13,053 bases of DNA from assembly GCA_023436525.1 (NCBI GenBank), contig JAEZIW010000251.1:1-13053 (forward strand), written 5' to 3'. Source of the DNA: Bacillota bacterium (lineage in GTDB: Bacteria; Bacillota; Clostridia; Christensenellales; SZUA-584). Shown here in pieces: positions 1 through 7,736 of this stretch (its first letter is position 1; each line of letters starts with the position of its first letter). Under the pieces are notes generated by a model. It saw only the letters and a list, made by a program, of their open reading frames with translations. It had not been told where the DNA came from and ran no database searches. The position numbers and the translations under genes are program-made.

Positions 1-2
1 AT

Positions 3-317
3 GAGAAGGTAGTTGAATCGGTCAAAAAGACAGGAAAGATTATCGTAACGGGAGATTCCTGCGAAAGAAGCTCACATTTGAAGGATTTCGCGCAGAATAT
101 CACCGAGCTTTGTTTTGATTATCTGGATGCGCCGCCGGTTGTGGTGGGGGCGAAGAACTGGATAACACCCGCGCACGAGCTGGAAGATTTCTTCTTCCCG
201 CAGCCGTTCTGGTATGTGGATGCGTTCCACGAGCGCATTATGCCGATACCGGGATTTGTGCCGAAGAGCAACTTCACAGAACGCGAGCAGATTTTAAACA
301 ACAAGCGCGGTGTGTAA
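3..317 (+). CDS. Alpha-ketoacid dehydrogenase E1 beta subunit, C-terminal part (5' truncated)
   Basis: The reading frame is open from the window edge and gives 104 residues, so the start lies outside. The segment VVESVKKTGKIIVTGD followed by SHLKDFAQNITELCFDYLDAP matches the transketolase C-terminal domain of the beta subunit of 2-oxoacid (pyruvate, branched-chain or acetoin) dehydrogenase E1, which with the thiamine-diphosphate-binding alpha subunit decarboxylates the 2-oxoacid. The ending after the PP-VV-GAKNW stretch (about 50 residues, ending NNKRGV) is longer than in the commonest E1-beta proteins, which stop soon after the PLE-x-x-FLP-like motif, here ELEDFFFPQ. The substrate cannot be told from this fragment. 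The internal ATG-less Leu codon at 78 is not a start, since family similarity begins upstream of it. A good terminator follows about 70 bp downstream. Confidence 0.8.
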   Translation, partial: EKVVESVKKTGKIIVTGDSCERSSHLKDFAQNITELCFDYLDAPPVVVGAKNWITPAHELEDFFFPQPFWYVDAFHERIMPIPGFVPKSNFTEREQILNNKRGV

Positions 318-387
318 GAAACGCTTTGGGAAATAGGGTTTAAGTAAGATAGCAACCTCTCATATATAAGCTCAAATGAACGAAGAA

Positions 388-422
388 CGGCGAAGGCACA
401 AAAGCTTTCGCCGCTTTTCTTT
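388..422 (+). terminator. Rho-independent terminator after the E1-beta gene
   Basis: CGGCGAAGGC (388-397) pairs with GCTTTCGCCG (404-413), ten pairs with one G-U, around the loop ACAAAA, and is followed by CTTTTCTTT. It separates the upstream dehydrogenase gene from the ruv promoter. Confidence 0.8.
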
Positions 423-533
423 CATGCACGTTACAATCGAGAATGTCATGTTAATACCTGAAAAAGGTCTATCGCGCAGCTCGATCGGCTTTATGACAGC
501 ATGTGCAAATAGAATAATTGTTCGCATTCGTGT

Positions 534-562
534 TTGACAGAAACATGCCTTGCCTTTAGAAT
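534..562 (+). promoter_or_regulatory. Sigma-A promoter for ruvC-ruvA
   Basis: A perfect -35 TTGACA (534-539) is followed, after a 17-bp spacer, by TAGAAT (557-562). The predicted start of transcription near 569 gives a leader of about 25 nt. The Shine-Dalgarno sequence AAAGGA lies at 581-586, 7 nt before the ruvC ATG. Confidence 0.8.
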
Positions 563-593
563 TATGGTATACAAGATATGAAAGGATCAATAC

Positions 594-1088
594 ATGGTCA
601 TACTGGGTATTGACCCCGGCATTGCGCTGATGGGCTACGGCGTTGTGCGTTACGAGGGCAGCAAAATCTGCCTGATGGAATGCGGCGTGATCGTGACCGA
701 GGCCGGTATGCCGCTGCCGCGGCGTCTCAAGATCGTCCACGAGAACGTCGGCGCGCTGATTCAAAAGCACGAACCCGACTGCATCGCGTTTGAGGAGCTA
801 TTCGCTGGCAAGAACGTCAAAACGGTGATTCAGGTGGCGCAGGCGCGCGGCGCGGCGATGGCAGCGGCGTTCAGCACGGGCGCGGAACTGTTTGAATACA
901 CGCCGATGCAGATTAAGCAGGCGATTGTGGGCTACGGCCATGCGGATAAAAAGCAGGTGCAGGAAATGGTGCGGCTGCTGCTCGGTATGGACAAGGTGAT
1001 CAAGCCGGACGATGCGGCGGACGCGGTGGCGTGTGCCATATGCCACGCCCATTCGAGCCGTTTTGCGGATACGTTCCGCATCAGATAG
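594..1088 (+). CDS. ruvC: Crossover junction endodeoxyribonuclease RuvC
   Basis: RuvC is the dimeric Holliday-junction resolvase that cuts symmetric strands of four-way junctions held by RuvAB. The 164-residue product is full length for the family. The N-terminus VILGIDPG carries the first catalytic Asp (D7). The other acidic active-site residues fit E67 in AFEELF, and D140 and D143 in the KPDDAADAVA motif, matching the D-E-D-D set of the E. coli enzyme. The ATG at 594 is preceded by AAAGGA at good spacing and a consensus promoter. ruvA follows after 9 bp, so the two are very probably co-transcribed. Confidence 0.97.
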   Translation: MVILGIDPGIALMGYGVVRYEGSKICLMECGVIVTEAGMPLPRRLKIVHENVGALIQKHEPDCIAFEELFAGKNVKTVIQVAQARGAAMAAAFSTGAELFEYTPMQIKQAIVGYGHADKKQVQEMVRLLLGMDKVIKPDDAADAVACAICHAHSSRFADTFRIR

Positions 1089-1097
1089 AGGGGCATT

Positions 1098-1688
1098 ATG
1101 TACGACTATATCAAAGGTGAGGTTGTTACCACAGATAAGGATACAGCGGTGATAGAGGCGGGCGGCATCGGCTACCGCATTTTTACCACATCGCAGTCGC
1201 TGACGCATATCAAAACGGGGGAACACTGCAAGCTGTTTTGTCACTTCGTGGTGCGCGAGGACGCGCACACGCTCTACGGCTTTGTGACGACTGAGGAACG
1301 CGAGATGTTTGTAAGGCTCACGGGCGTGTCGGGCATCGGCCCCAAGGCGGCGCTCGCGGTGCTCAGCGCGATGAAAATCAGCGAGCTGGCGGCGGCGATT
1401 ATCACGTCGGACGAAACTGCGCTGCAAAAGGTGCCGGGCATCGGCAAAAAGACCGCGCAGCGCATCATCATTGACCTCGCCGAAAAGATCGGCAAAACAG
1501 AAATTTTGGGCGAAGCGGATATGCCGGGCGCACCCGGCGGCATGGGTGCCGAGGCGGAAGCGCTGGCAGCGCTGGTGGCCTTGGGGTACAACCGCGCCGA
1601 GGCAACGCGCGCGATCACGTCGGTGAAAAATCTCGGTGATACATCGGAAGAGCTGATATTGATGGCGCTGAAACGCATGGGTGCTTAG
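1098..1688 (+). CDS. ruvA: Holliday junction branch migration protein RuvA
   Basis: RuvA forms a tetramer that binds the Holliday junction and loads the RuvB motor rings. The 196 residues show the usual three domains: an N-terminal OB fold (about 1-62, starting MYDYIKGEV); two helix-hairpin-helix motifs, LTGVSGIGPKAALAVL (about 74-89) and LQKVPGIGKKTAQRI (about 109-123); and a C-terminal three-helix RuvB-binding domain (about 150-196) containing ALVALGYNRAEA, joined by a Gly/Pro/Ala-rich linker (about 140-150). GAGGGG (1088-1093) provides the ribosome site. The gene lies 9 bp after ruvC. Unusually, ruvB does not follow directly but lies 422 bp away, beyond repeat elements. Confidence 0.97.
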   Translation: MYDYIKGEVVTTDKDTAVIEAGGIGYRIFTTSQSLTHIKTGEHCKLFCHFVVREDAHTLYGFVTTEEREMFVRLTGVSGIGPKAALAVLSAMKISELAAAIITSDETALQKVPGIGKKTAQRIIIDLAEKIGKTEILGEADMPGAPGGMGAEAEALAALVALGYNRAEATRAITSVKNLGDTSEELILMALKRMGA

Positions 1689-1770
1689 ACACTTTGCGGC
1701 TATGATGAGTCAACAATTAAAGATAGTATTATTTCTAGTGATATGATCTGAATGCTTAGCAGAAGAGAAA

Positions 1771-1870
1771 AGCCTTCTCCTTGAGGAGAAGGTGGTGCGA
1801 AGCACCGGATGAGGTGGTAAGCGTAAAGCTATCACGAACACCTCATCAGTCACCTTGCGGCGACAGCAAC
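1771..1870 (+). repeat. MITE-like palindromic intergenic element (ruvA-ruvB gap, first)
   Basis: Several nested hairpins occur in a row: CCTTCTCC-TTGA-GGAGAAGG (1773-1792), GGTGC-GAA-GCACC (1794-1806), and a 9-bp long-range pairing of GATGAGGTG (1808-1816) with CACCTCATC (1839-1847). It ends in CTTGCGGCGACAGC. The right half resembles a degraded copy at 9761-9807 (about 22 of 29 bases alike across CACCTCATCA...GGCGACAGC). Compact hairpin elements with these words are, to my knowledge, widespread between genes of gut Clostridia. There is no coding capacity. Confidence 0.7.
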
Positions 1871-1891
1871 TTTTCTTGTGTTATTGTTATG

Positions 1892-2012
1892 GAAAGTTAC
1901 TAAGCTCGGTCATCCTGAGGAGCGAGCGACGACTACGTAGTGGACCAGGATCTGTTGAGACAGATTCTTCACTTCGCTACACTCGTTCAGAATGACCCCT
2001 ACCGTAACTTTC
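1892..2012. repeat. MITE-like element with perfect 9-bp terminal inverted repeats (ruvA-ruvB gap, second)
   Basis: GAAAGTTAC (1892-1900) is mirrored exactly by GTAACTTTC (2004-2012). Just inside, GGTCATCCTGA followed by GGAGCGAG (from 1908) is mirrored imperfectly by CTCGTTCAGAATGACC (1982-1997). The 121-bp unit has no open reading frame of note. I see no clear target-site duplication. The TCATCCTGAGGAGCGAGC word is, from memory, common in interspersed bacterial repeats. Confidence 0.65.
1945..1973 (+). promoter_or_regulatory. Possible promoter for ruvB inside a repeat element
   Basis: TTGAGA (1945-1950), a 17-bp spacer and TACACT (1968-1973) resemble a sigma-A promoter. ruvB is separated from ruvA by about 420 bp and may need its own start of transcription. 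The match is only moderate, and the sequence belongs to a repeat, so this is tentative. Confidence 0.3.
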
Positions 2013-2110
2013 TCGTTTATAGAGATGCGTTATTGCATAGTTACGCGCAGTTCCTCAGCATGACAAGATGAAGGGGTGCGCCGGTTAATTTACCAAGGAG
2101 GAGCCACGGC

Positions 2111-3148
2111 TTGGACGAAAACAGAATCGTATCCTCGCAGATGAGCGAAACGGACGCGGCGACAGACCTGTCTTTGCGCCCCAAATCGCTGGATGAATAC
2201 ATTGGCCAGCAAAAGGCCAAGGATAACTTAAAGGTGTTCATGACCGCCGCGAAAAACCGCAGCGAATCGCTCGACCACGTATTGCTCTACAGCCCGCCGG
2301 GCCTTGGCAAAACAACGCTTGCGTTTATCATCGCCTCCGAAATGGGCGTGAACATCCGCGTCACCTCGGGCCCTGCGATTGAGCGCCCGGGCGATCTCGC
2401 TTCGATACTGACGAACTTAAATAAGGGCGATGTGCTGTTTATCGACGAAATTCATCGCCTCAACAGCAGCGTGGAAGAGGTGCTGTACCCCGCGATGGAG
2501 GATTACGCGCTCGATATCATCATCGGCAAGGGACCCTCGGCGCGGACACTTCGTCTTGGGCTGCCGCATTTTACGCTGGTCGGCGCAACAACGCGGGCCG
2601 GCATGCTCACCTCGCCGCTGCGCGACCGCTTCGGCGTGATCAACCGGCTGCAGATGTATACCGACGAGGAGCTCAGCGAGATCGTGAAGCGCAGTGCGGG
2701 CATACTCGATATCGCGATTCATGACGATGCCGCGCTCGAGGTGGCGTCGCGCTCCAGAGGAACGCCGCGCGTGGCGAACCGGCTCTTAAAGCGTGTGCGC
2801 GATTTTGCGGACGTGAAGGGCGAAGGGTGCATCACGCTGCCCATCGCGCGCTACGGCCTTGAAATGCTCGAGGTGGACGAAATCGGCCTTGACGGCGTGG
2901 ACAAAGCGATACTCGAAGCGATCATCTACAAGTTTAACGGCGGCCCGGTGGGGCTCGATACGCTCTGCGCCGCCACCAATGAGGAAAGCGTGACAATTGA
3001 AGACGTGTATGAGCCGTTTTTGATACAACTCGGGTTCATCAACAAAACGCCGCGCGGTCGCGTGGCCACGCCGCTCGCTTATGCGCATATGGGCTGCCCT
3101 TACGGCGGGGATACCAAGCAGTTAAAGCTCGACATCATGGAGGATTAG
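2111..3148 (+). CDS. ruvB: Holliday junction branch migration DNA helicase RuvB
   Basis: RuvB is the hexameric AAA+ motor that drives branch migration with RuvA. The 345 residues match the family length. Visible parts are the RuvB N-terminal signature LRPKSLDEYIGQ (22-33), Walker A at 61-69, Walker B LFIDEIH (109-115), the sensor-1 region GATTRAG (158-164), the arginine-finger stretch SPLRDRFG (168-175), sensor 2 RGTPRVANRLLKR, and the C-terminal winged helix ending in GGDTKQL. One oddity: Walker A reads SPPGLGKT, with Ser61 (AGC) where the family normally has the first Gly of GPPGLGKT. The start is TTG at 2111, preceded by a strong AAGGAGGAG (2095-2103). The stop codon abuts queA. Confidence 0.96.
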   Translation: MDENRIVSSQMSETDAATDLSLRPKSLDEYIGQQKAKDNLKVFMTAAKNRSESLDHVLLYSPPGLGKTTLAFIIASEMGVNIRVTSGPAIERPGDLASILTNLNKGDVLFIDEIHRLNSSVEEVLYPAMEDYALDIIIGKGPSARTLRLGLPHFTLVGATTRAGMLTSPLRDRFGVINRLQMYTDEELSEIVKRSAGILDIAIHDDAALEVASRSRGTPRVANRLLKRVRDFADVKGEGCITLPIARYGLEMLEVDEIGLDGVDKAILEAIIYKFNGGPVGLDTLCAATNEESVTIEDVYEPFLIQLGFINKTPRGRVATPLAYAHMGCPYGGDTKQLKLDIMED

Positions 3149-4171
3149 TTGAAAACCAGCGACTTTTATTACGACCTTGACGAAAGCCTGATCGCGCAAA
3201 CACCGCTCAAGCAGCGGGATGCGTCGCGGCTGCTCGTTTACAGCCGCCAAACGGGAGAAACGGCGCACAAGGTTTTTAGCGATATCACAGGTTATCTGAA
3301 ACAGGGCGATGTGCTCGTCATCAACGACACAAAGGTGCTGCCTGCGCGGCTGTTCGGCATCAAGCAAGGAACCGGGCGTGCCGTGGAGTTTTTGCTGCTG
3401 CACCGGCTGTCGCTTACGCGCTGGGATGTTATCATGCGGCCCGGTAAGAAGCTTAAAATCGGCGATACCGTAGTGTTTTCAGACAGCCTGCGTGCGGTGA
3501 TACAGGCGAAAAAGGAAGACGGCGTAACGGAGGTTGAGTTCAGCTTCGACGGCGTTTTCGAGGAGATACTCGATGCGCTGGGTGAAATGCCGCTGCCGCC
3601 GTATATCCACGAAAAGCTCGAAGACAAAGCACGCTACCAAACGGTGTACGCGCGCGAGCAGGGCAGTGCCGCCGCACCCACGGCCGGCCTGCATTTCACG
3701 CCCGAGCTGCTGCAAAGAATAGAAGCCATGGGTGTGTCGATCGCGCGGCTTACGCTGCATGTGGGTCTCGGGACGTTTCGACCGGTTAAAGCGGATAACG
3801 TGGAAGACCACATCATGCACTCGGAATATTATTGCGTCACCGAGCAAGCGGCGAACGTGATTAACTCCGCGCGTCAGCAGGGCGGGCGCATCATTGCGGT
3901 GGGCACCACGAGCGTGCGCACGCTCGAATCCACGGCAGATGAAGCGGGCATCGTTCATGCGGGCAGCGGCGCAACCAACATATTCATAAAGCCCGGTTAC
4001 CGCTTTAAGGCGGTGGATGCGCTGCTGACAAATTTTCACCTGCCCGAGTCCACGCTGATCATGCTTGTGTCGGCTTTTGCGGGGCGCGAGCAAACGCTTG
4101 CGCTTTATAACGAAGCGGTGAGGTTCAAATACCGCTTTTTCAGCTTCGGCGATGCGATGCTGCTGCTTTAG
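3149..4171 (+). CDS. queA: S-adenosylmethionine:tRNA ribosyltransferase-isomerase QueA
   Basis: QueA moves the ribosyl part of S-adenosylmethionine to 7-aminomethyl-7-deazaguanine in the tRNA wobble position, producing epoxyqueuosine. The 340 residues match the family. Diagnostic stretches are DVLVINDTKVLPARLFG (54-70), MPLPPYI (147-153), YQTVYARE with GSAAAPTAGLHFT (163-184), HVGLGTFRPV (204-213), AVGTTSVRTLES (250-261) and TNFHLPESTLIMLV (294-307). The start is TTG directly after the ruvB stop (TAG at 3146-3148). Its Shine-Dalgarno GGAGGA (3139-3144) lies inside the last ruvB codons, so the two genes are probably translationally coupled. The partner enzyme gene tgt lies about 3.6 kb downstream, separated by two unrelated genes. 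Confidence 0.97.
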   Translation: MKTSDFYYDLDESLIAQTPLKQRDASRLLVYSRQTGETAHKVFSDITGYLKQGDVLVINDTKVLPARLFGIKQGTGRAVEFLLLHRLSLTRWDVIMRPGKKLKIGDTVVFSDSLRAVIQAKKEDGVTEVEFSFDGVFEEILDALGEMPLPPYIHEKLEDKARYQTVYAREQGSAAAPTAGLHFTPELLQRIEAMGVSIARLTLHVGLGTFRPVKADNVEDHIMHSEYYCVTEQAANVINSARQQGGRIIAVGTTSVRTLESTADEAGIVHAGSGATNIFIKPGYRFKAVDALLTNFHLPESTLIMLVSAFAGREQTLALYNEAVRFKYRFFSFGDAMLLL

Positions 4172-4198
4172 AAAAACGGAAACAAATCCTCATATTCG

Positions 4199-4241
4199 GC
4201 CATCTGGCGTAACAATTAACGATAAACGCGGGTGGCTTTTT
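4199..4241 (+). terminator. Probable terminator after queA
   Basis: GCCATCT (4199-4205) pairs with GGGTGGC (4230-4236) with two G-U pairs. GCGT (4207-4210) can stack on ACGC (4226-4229) inside, and TTTTT follows at 4237-4241. The loop is large (about 15 nt), so this is less certain than the other terminators here. Confidence 0.5.
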
Positions 4242-4282
4242 ATATTGTGCCAAATAGTCGCTTATGCTGTCACATCCTCTAT

Positions 4283-4311
4283 TTGAATCCAATTATTATT
4301 TAAAATAAAAT
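4283..4311 (+). promoter_or_regulatory. Sigma-A promoter for the penicillin-binding protein gene
   Basis: TTGAAT (4283-4288), a 17-bp AT-rich spacer and TAAAAT (4306-4311) lie 42 bp before the start codon, so the gene is its own transcription unit. I see no clear BlaI/MecI-type TACA-TGTA operator dyad next to it. Confidence 0.65.
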
Positions 4312-4352
4312 AGTCACAGAGACAAAATGCGACAATATAGAATAGGAGCCGT

Positions 4353-6386
4353 GTGCAATTGAAACTGAAACGTCTATTTGTATGTGTGATAACAGCCTGC
4401 GCGATGCTTGCATCTGCCGCATGCAGCAGTGTACCCGCTTCCGGGTCGGGTGCGTCGCAAACGGTGAACGCTAATCCGGTTAACCCTGAGGATGTATTAA
4501 AAGCCTATGTGGCGGCGCTGGCAAACAAAGACTACGAGAAGATGTACACCTATATCAGCGAGAACAGCACGATGGGCAAAGACGATTTTTTAACGCGCAA
4601 CAAAAAAATATACGAAGGCATTGAAGCCAGGAACATAGAAATCTCAGATATCAAAGCGGAAGACAACACCGTTAAATATGTCACATCAATGGACACACAG
4701 GCAGGGCCGGTCGCTTTTGAAAACACGGCCTATTTCAGCGTTGAAGACGGCACCTCGAAGCTCGATTGGGATTCAACGCTCATATTCCCGAATTTGAACG
4801 ATGACGATAAGGTGCGTGTGAAAACTGTTGTCGGTGAGCGCGGCAGCCTGCTTGACAGGAACGGCAAGCAGCTCGTTGGCAAAGGCGAGGTGTGGAGCGT
4901 ATTTATTGTGCCGGGAAAGCTCATTCCCGAAACACGCGAGGCGGATATCGCGGCACTGGCCGAGGCTCTCGGGATGACGGTGGAGGAAATCAACGAGAAG
5001 CTGGCTCAAAAATGGGTGAAGGACGATTTGAAGGTTCCGCTCGATAAATACATATCCAAAACAGACCTTGAAACCGAGGCCAAGCTGCTTGCGGTAACGG
5101 GTGTGGGCGAGGAAACGGCCTATAAGCGCGTGTATACGCTTGGGGAGAAGGCGGCAGCCTTAACGGGTTATATCCATAATATCAATGCGGACGAGCTTAA
5201 GGAAAACGAGGGGAAGGGATACACAACAGAAAGCAAAATCGGCAAGGTTGGCCTGGAAAGCCTGCTGGAGGAACGTTTGCGCGGCATCGACGGCTGCAAG
5301 GTGTATATCGAAGATAAAGACGGCAAAGAAAAGCAAGTGCTGGCGGAGATCAAAGCACATAACGGCGAAGATGTGACATTGACAATTGATGCGGATATGC
5401 AGGCCAAGTTATACGATCAAATGAAAAACGATAAGGGTTCGGCGGTGGTGATGGACCCGAACACGGGTGAGATTCTTGCGCTTGTCAGTACGCCCTCGTA
5501 TGACCCGAACGCCTTTATACTCGGGCTTTCGGAAGAGAAATGGGCCGAATATAACAATGAGCAAACAAGGCCCATGTACAACCGGTTCAAGGCGACATAT
5601 GTGCCGGGGTCGTCTTTTAAGCCCATCACGGCGGCGCTCGGCCTTGGCAGCGGCGCATTCGCGGCAGATGAGGACTTTGGCGCGAGCGGTAAAGCTTGGG
5701 GCAAAGACGGCTGGAACGGCTACACCGTGACCACGCTGAAAACGTACAGCGGCGGCGCAAATGTGCTGAACGCGCTCGTGAATTCAGACAACATTTATTT
5801 TGCCAAAGCCGCTTTAAAGATCGGCAGCGATACCTTCGCCCAAGGGCTGAAAAGCCTTGGCTTTGGCGAACAGATGCCGTTTGAATTCGGCCTTGGCGCG
5901 TCCACGTTCGGCACGGAGCAAAAGTTCGACGACGAGCTTGACCTTGCAAACAGCGGCTACGGGCAGGGCAAGGTGGAGCTTAATCCGATTCACATGGCAG
6001 CCATCTATTCGGCTTTTGTAACGGGCGGCAACATGATGTTGCCGTATCTTGAGAAAGGCAAGTCGCCGCAGGTTTGGAAACAAGGCGTTTTCACGCCCGA
6101 AGCGGTGCAAACGGTGAAAAATGCAATGGTGCAGGTTATCGATAGCCCAAGCGGTACCGGCCATGAATTTAAGATAGACGGCCTGACAATGGCGGGAAAA
6201 ACGGGCACAGCGGAAATTAAAAACAACAAGGATGATACGCAGGGAACTGAACTCGGATGGTTCGTAACGTATCCTGCAGACGGAAACCAAAGCAAGCAGT
6301 TCCTGACCGTTATGATGATTGAGGATGTGAAAGGGCGGCATGGCAGCCATTATGTGATTCCTCTGGTGCGCGCCCTGTACGAATAA
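4353..6386 (+). CDS. MecA-like class B penicillin-binding protein (lipoprotein transpeptidase)
   Basis: The 677-residue product should be an extracytoplasmic D,D-transpeptidase that cross-links peptidoglycan. The N-terminus is a lipoprotein signal with lipobox ASAAC and acceptor Cys24. Residues about 44-150 form an NTF2-like MecA N-terminal domain (PEDVLKAYVAALANKDYEKMY). The dimerisation domain (about 155-330) begins at GERGSLLDRNGKQL. The transpeptidase domain (about 355-677) has all three active-site motifs: S420-S-F-K423, S478-D-N480 and K616-T-G-T619. This layout is that of the PBP2a/PBP5fm/PBP3-like group, some of which bind beta-lactams weakly; resistance is not shown by the sequence. 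The start is GTG 4353, only 4 nt after AGGAG (4344-4348); in-frame TTG 4359, at 10 nt spacing, is an alternative. It interrupts the usual queA-tgt linkage. Confidence 0.9.
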   Translation: MQLKLKRLFVCVITACAMLASAACSSVPASGSGASQTVNANPVNPEDVLKAYVAALANKDYEKMYTYISENSTMGKDDFLTRNKKIYEGIEARNIEISDIKAEDNTVKYVTSMDTQAGPVAFENTAYFSVEDGTSKLDWDSTLIFPNLNDDDKVRVKTVVGERGSLLDRNGKQLVGKGEVWSVFIVPGKLIPETREADIAALAEALGMTVEEINEKLAQKWVKDDLKVPLDKYISKTDLETEAKLLAVTGVGEETAYKRVYTLGEKAAALTGYIHNINADELKENEGKGYTTESKIGKVGLESLLEERLRGIDGCKVYIEDKDGKEKQVLAEIKAHNGEDVTLTIDADMQAKLYDQMKNDKGSAVVMDPNTGEILALVSTPSYDPNAFILGLSEEKWAEYNNEQTRPMYNRFKATYVPGSSFKPITAALGLGSGAFAADEDFGASGKAWGKDGWNGYTVTTLKTYSGGANVLNALVNSDNIYFAKAALKIGSDTFAQGLKSLGFGEQMPFEFGLGASTFGTEQKFDDELDLANSGYGQGKVELNPIHMAAIYSAFVTGGNMMLPYLEKGKSPQVWKQGVFTPEAVQTVKNAMVQVIDSPSGTGHEFKIDGLTMAGKTGTAEIKNNKDDTQGTELGWFVTYPADGNQSKQFLTVMMIEDVKGRHGSHYVIPLVRALYE

Positions 6387-6393
6387 ATATAAG

Positions 6394-6424
6394 TTGATGC
6401 ACCGCACTCCTGTTGTGTTATAAT
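6394..6424 (+). promoter_or_regulatory. Promoter nested in terminator, copy 1 (for the hydrolase gene)
   Basis: There is a perfect extended -10, TGTTATAAT (6416-6424). A TTGATG (6394-6399) lies 19 bp upstream of the TATAAT, a long spacer that the TG extension may offset. The predicted start near 6431 lies in the right arm of the overlapping terminator hairpin, so its transcript would lack the left arm and escape termination. A nearly identical copy lies at 7706-7736. Confidence 0.6.
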
Positions 6425-6441
6425 GGGGCGCGGTGTTTTTT
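6399..6441 (+). terminator. Terminator after the penicillin-binding protein gene, with promoter in its loop (copy 1)
   Basis: GCACCGC (6399-6405) pairs with GCGGTGT (6430-6436), with one G-U. After an A-C mismatch the pairing resumes for about four pairs. TTTTTT follows at 6436-6441. The loop contains the perfect TATAAT of the following promoter. Confidence 0.7.
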
Positions 6442-6534
6442 GTTAAGAAGTCCTGATTATTCTTTCTTTATATTTGCGCTTTTAACAGCATACGAGATTT
6501 TATTGTGTTATGCGCGCTTTAAGCAAGAGGTGTT

Positions 6535-7632
6535 ATGAGAAATCTGATTTTTATCATTCTGATTGTGCTTGCACTTGGTTTCATGATCGTCAGCATGTTC
6601 AGAAAAAAGCCGAAAAAAAGCGTGAAATGGATCAGCGCCTTGGGTGGCTTGATTGCGGCTTTCATACTCGGGTATGTTTGGTACAGCCCTGCATGGGGCT
6701 TTCCCGATACGACAGGGGAATTTGGGGTGGGTACAGCCGGTGATACATACACAGACGAGAACCGTGTGGAAACCTATGAGGACGACGGCTCTTACCGATG
6801 GCTGAATGTGGCTTTCTGGTATCCGGATGATGAGACGCTGAGTGATCATTCCTGCCCGTTGGTGGTGTTTTCTCACGGTTCTTTCGGTTCTAAAGAAAGC
6901 AACGAAACGCAATATCGCGAGCTCGCGAGCCATGGTTATGTTGTCTGTGCGATAGATCATACATATCAGTGCCTTGGCACTGTCAGCCCGGATGGAGAAT
7001 CGGTGGGAATAGACGGCGCGTTTCAATCGCAGATATTGCAAGCGCAGGACGATACGGCGCAGCAGCGGGAAGAGCTGTACAGCCTGTTTAAGGAGTGGAT
7101 GGCTGTGCGCACGGGTGATATCAGCTTTGTGCTGGATACAATCATCTCACAAGCGGATACGGCAACGCAAAACGTATATCGCCTTGTGGACACATCGAGA
7201 ATCGGTGTGATGGGGCACTCACTCGGGGGTGCCGCTGCACTGGGTATCGGCCGGATGCGCAGCGACATATCGGCAGTGATCTCGCTGGAAGCGCCGTTTA
7301 TGTGCGATGTGACGGGCATGAAAGACGGAGAATTCGTATGGGACGACACGCCGTATCCGGTACCGGTGCTTAACGTTTACTCGGATTCTTCTTGGTCCAT
7401 CTTGTCCTCGTCGCCGCAATATGCTCAAAACAGCGCCATGCTGAAAGACGACCGTTCCGACACACAGGACATTTATGTGCCGGGCGCGGGGCATATGACG
7501 CTGACTGATCTTGTGTATTCGAGGCCGCCATTGTGCCTGCTTTTCGGGCAGAACATGTTTTTTGATGCAGATGCCTATGAAAAAAATATGAATGAAGCCT
7601 ATTTAACGTTTCTGGACACATATTTAAAGTAG
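6535..7632 (+). CDS. Membrane-anchored alpha/beta hydrolase, PAF-acetylhydrolase-like
   Basis: The 365-residue protein begins with two hydrophobic helices (about 4-22 and 31-50), separated by the basic stretch RKKPKKSVK. The rest is an alpha/beta hydrolase. PLVVFSHGSFGSKESN (108-123) forms the oxyanion-side strand and turn. GHSLGG (227-232) carries the nucleophile Ser229. Glu252 in ISLEAPF sits where the family usually has an acidic residue, and His320 in GAGHMT is the likely base. The ASHGYVVCAIDH stretch resembles the PAF acetylhydrolase isoform II family (lipid or ester hydrolysis); the substrate is unknown. AAGAGG precedes the ATG by 4 nt. Nearly identical promoter/terminator elements lie on both sides, and the gene sits between queA and tgt, so it may be a later insertion. 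No hydrolase homologue lies nearby. Confidence 0.8.
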   Translation: MRNLIFIILIVLALGFMIVSMFRKKPKKSVKWISALGGLIAAFILGYVWYSPAWGFPDTTGEFGVGTAGDTYTDENRVETYEDDGSYRWLNVAFWYPDDETLSDHSCPLVVFSHGSFGSKESNETQYRELASHGYVVCAIDHTYQCLGTVSPDGESVGIDGAFQSQILQAQDDTAQQREELYSLFKEWMAVRTGDISFVLDTIISQADTATQNVYRLVDTSRIGVMGHSLGGAAALGIGRMRSDISAVISLEAPFMCDVTGMKDGEFVWDDTPYPVPVLNVYSDSSWSILSSSPQYAQNSAMLKDDRSDTQDIYVPGAGHMTLTDLVYSRPPLCLLFGQNMFFDADAYEKNMNEAYLTFLDTYLK

Positions 7633-7705
7633 GCAGCTAAGAAGCAAAGCATTCATCTGCGTTTTCAGCGGTTCCACAAACAGAACAGAATGCCGTAAAA
7701 ATGAG

Positions 7706-7736
7706 TTGATGCACCGTGCGCCTGTTGTGTTATAAT
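7706..7736 (+). promoter_or_regulatory. Promoter nested in terminator, copy 2 (for tgt)
   Basis: TTGATG (7706-7711), 19 bp, then TATAAT (7731-7736) preceded by TG at the extended -10 position, as in copy 1. The predicted start near 7743 gives tgt a leader of about 37 nt. An ATG at 7735 overlaps the -10 box and so cannot be the translation start from this promoter. Confidence 0.65.

Noticed and set aside
798..1427. Long antisense frame over ruvC and ruvA (209 codons)
   Set aside because: An Arg/His-rich shadow of strongly supported genes, without its own start signals. Similar antisense frames over ruvB, queA, the penicillin-binding protein and tgt were rejected for the same reason.
2041..2241. 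Antisense 66-codon frame at the ruvB start
   Set aside because: Half lies over ruvB and half over intergenic repeat remnants; no family resemblance.
4312..4352. BlaI/MecI operator before the penicillin-binding protein gene
   Set aside because: I looked for a TACA-TGTA dyad near the promoter and found none convincing.
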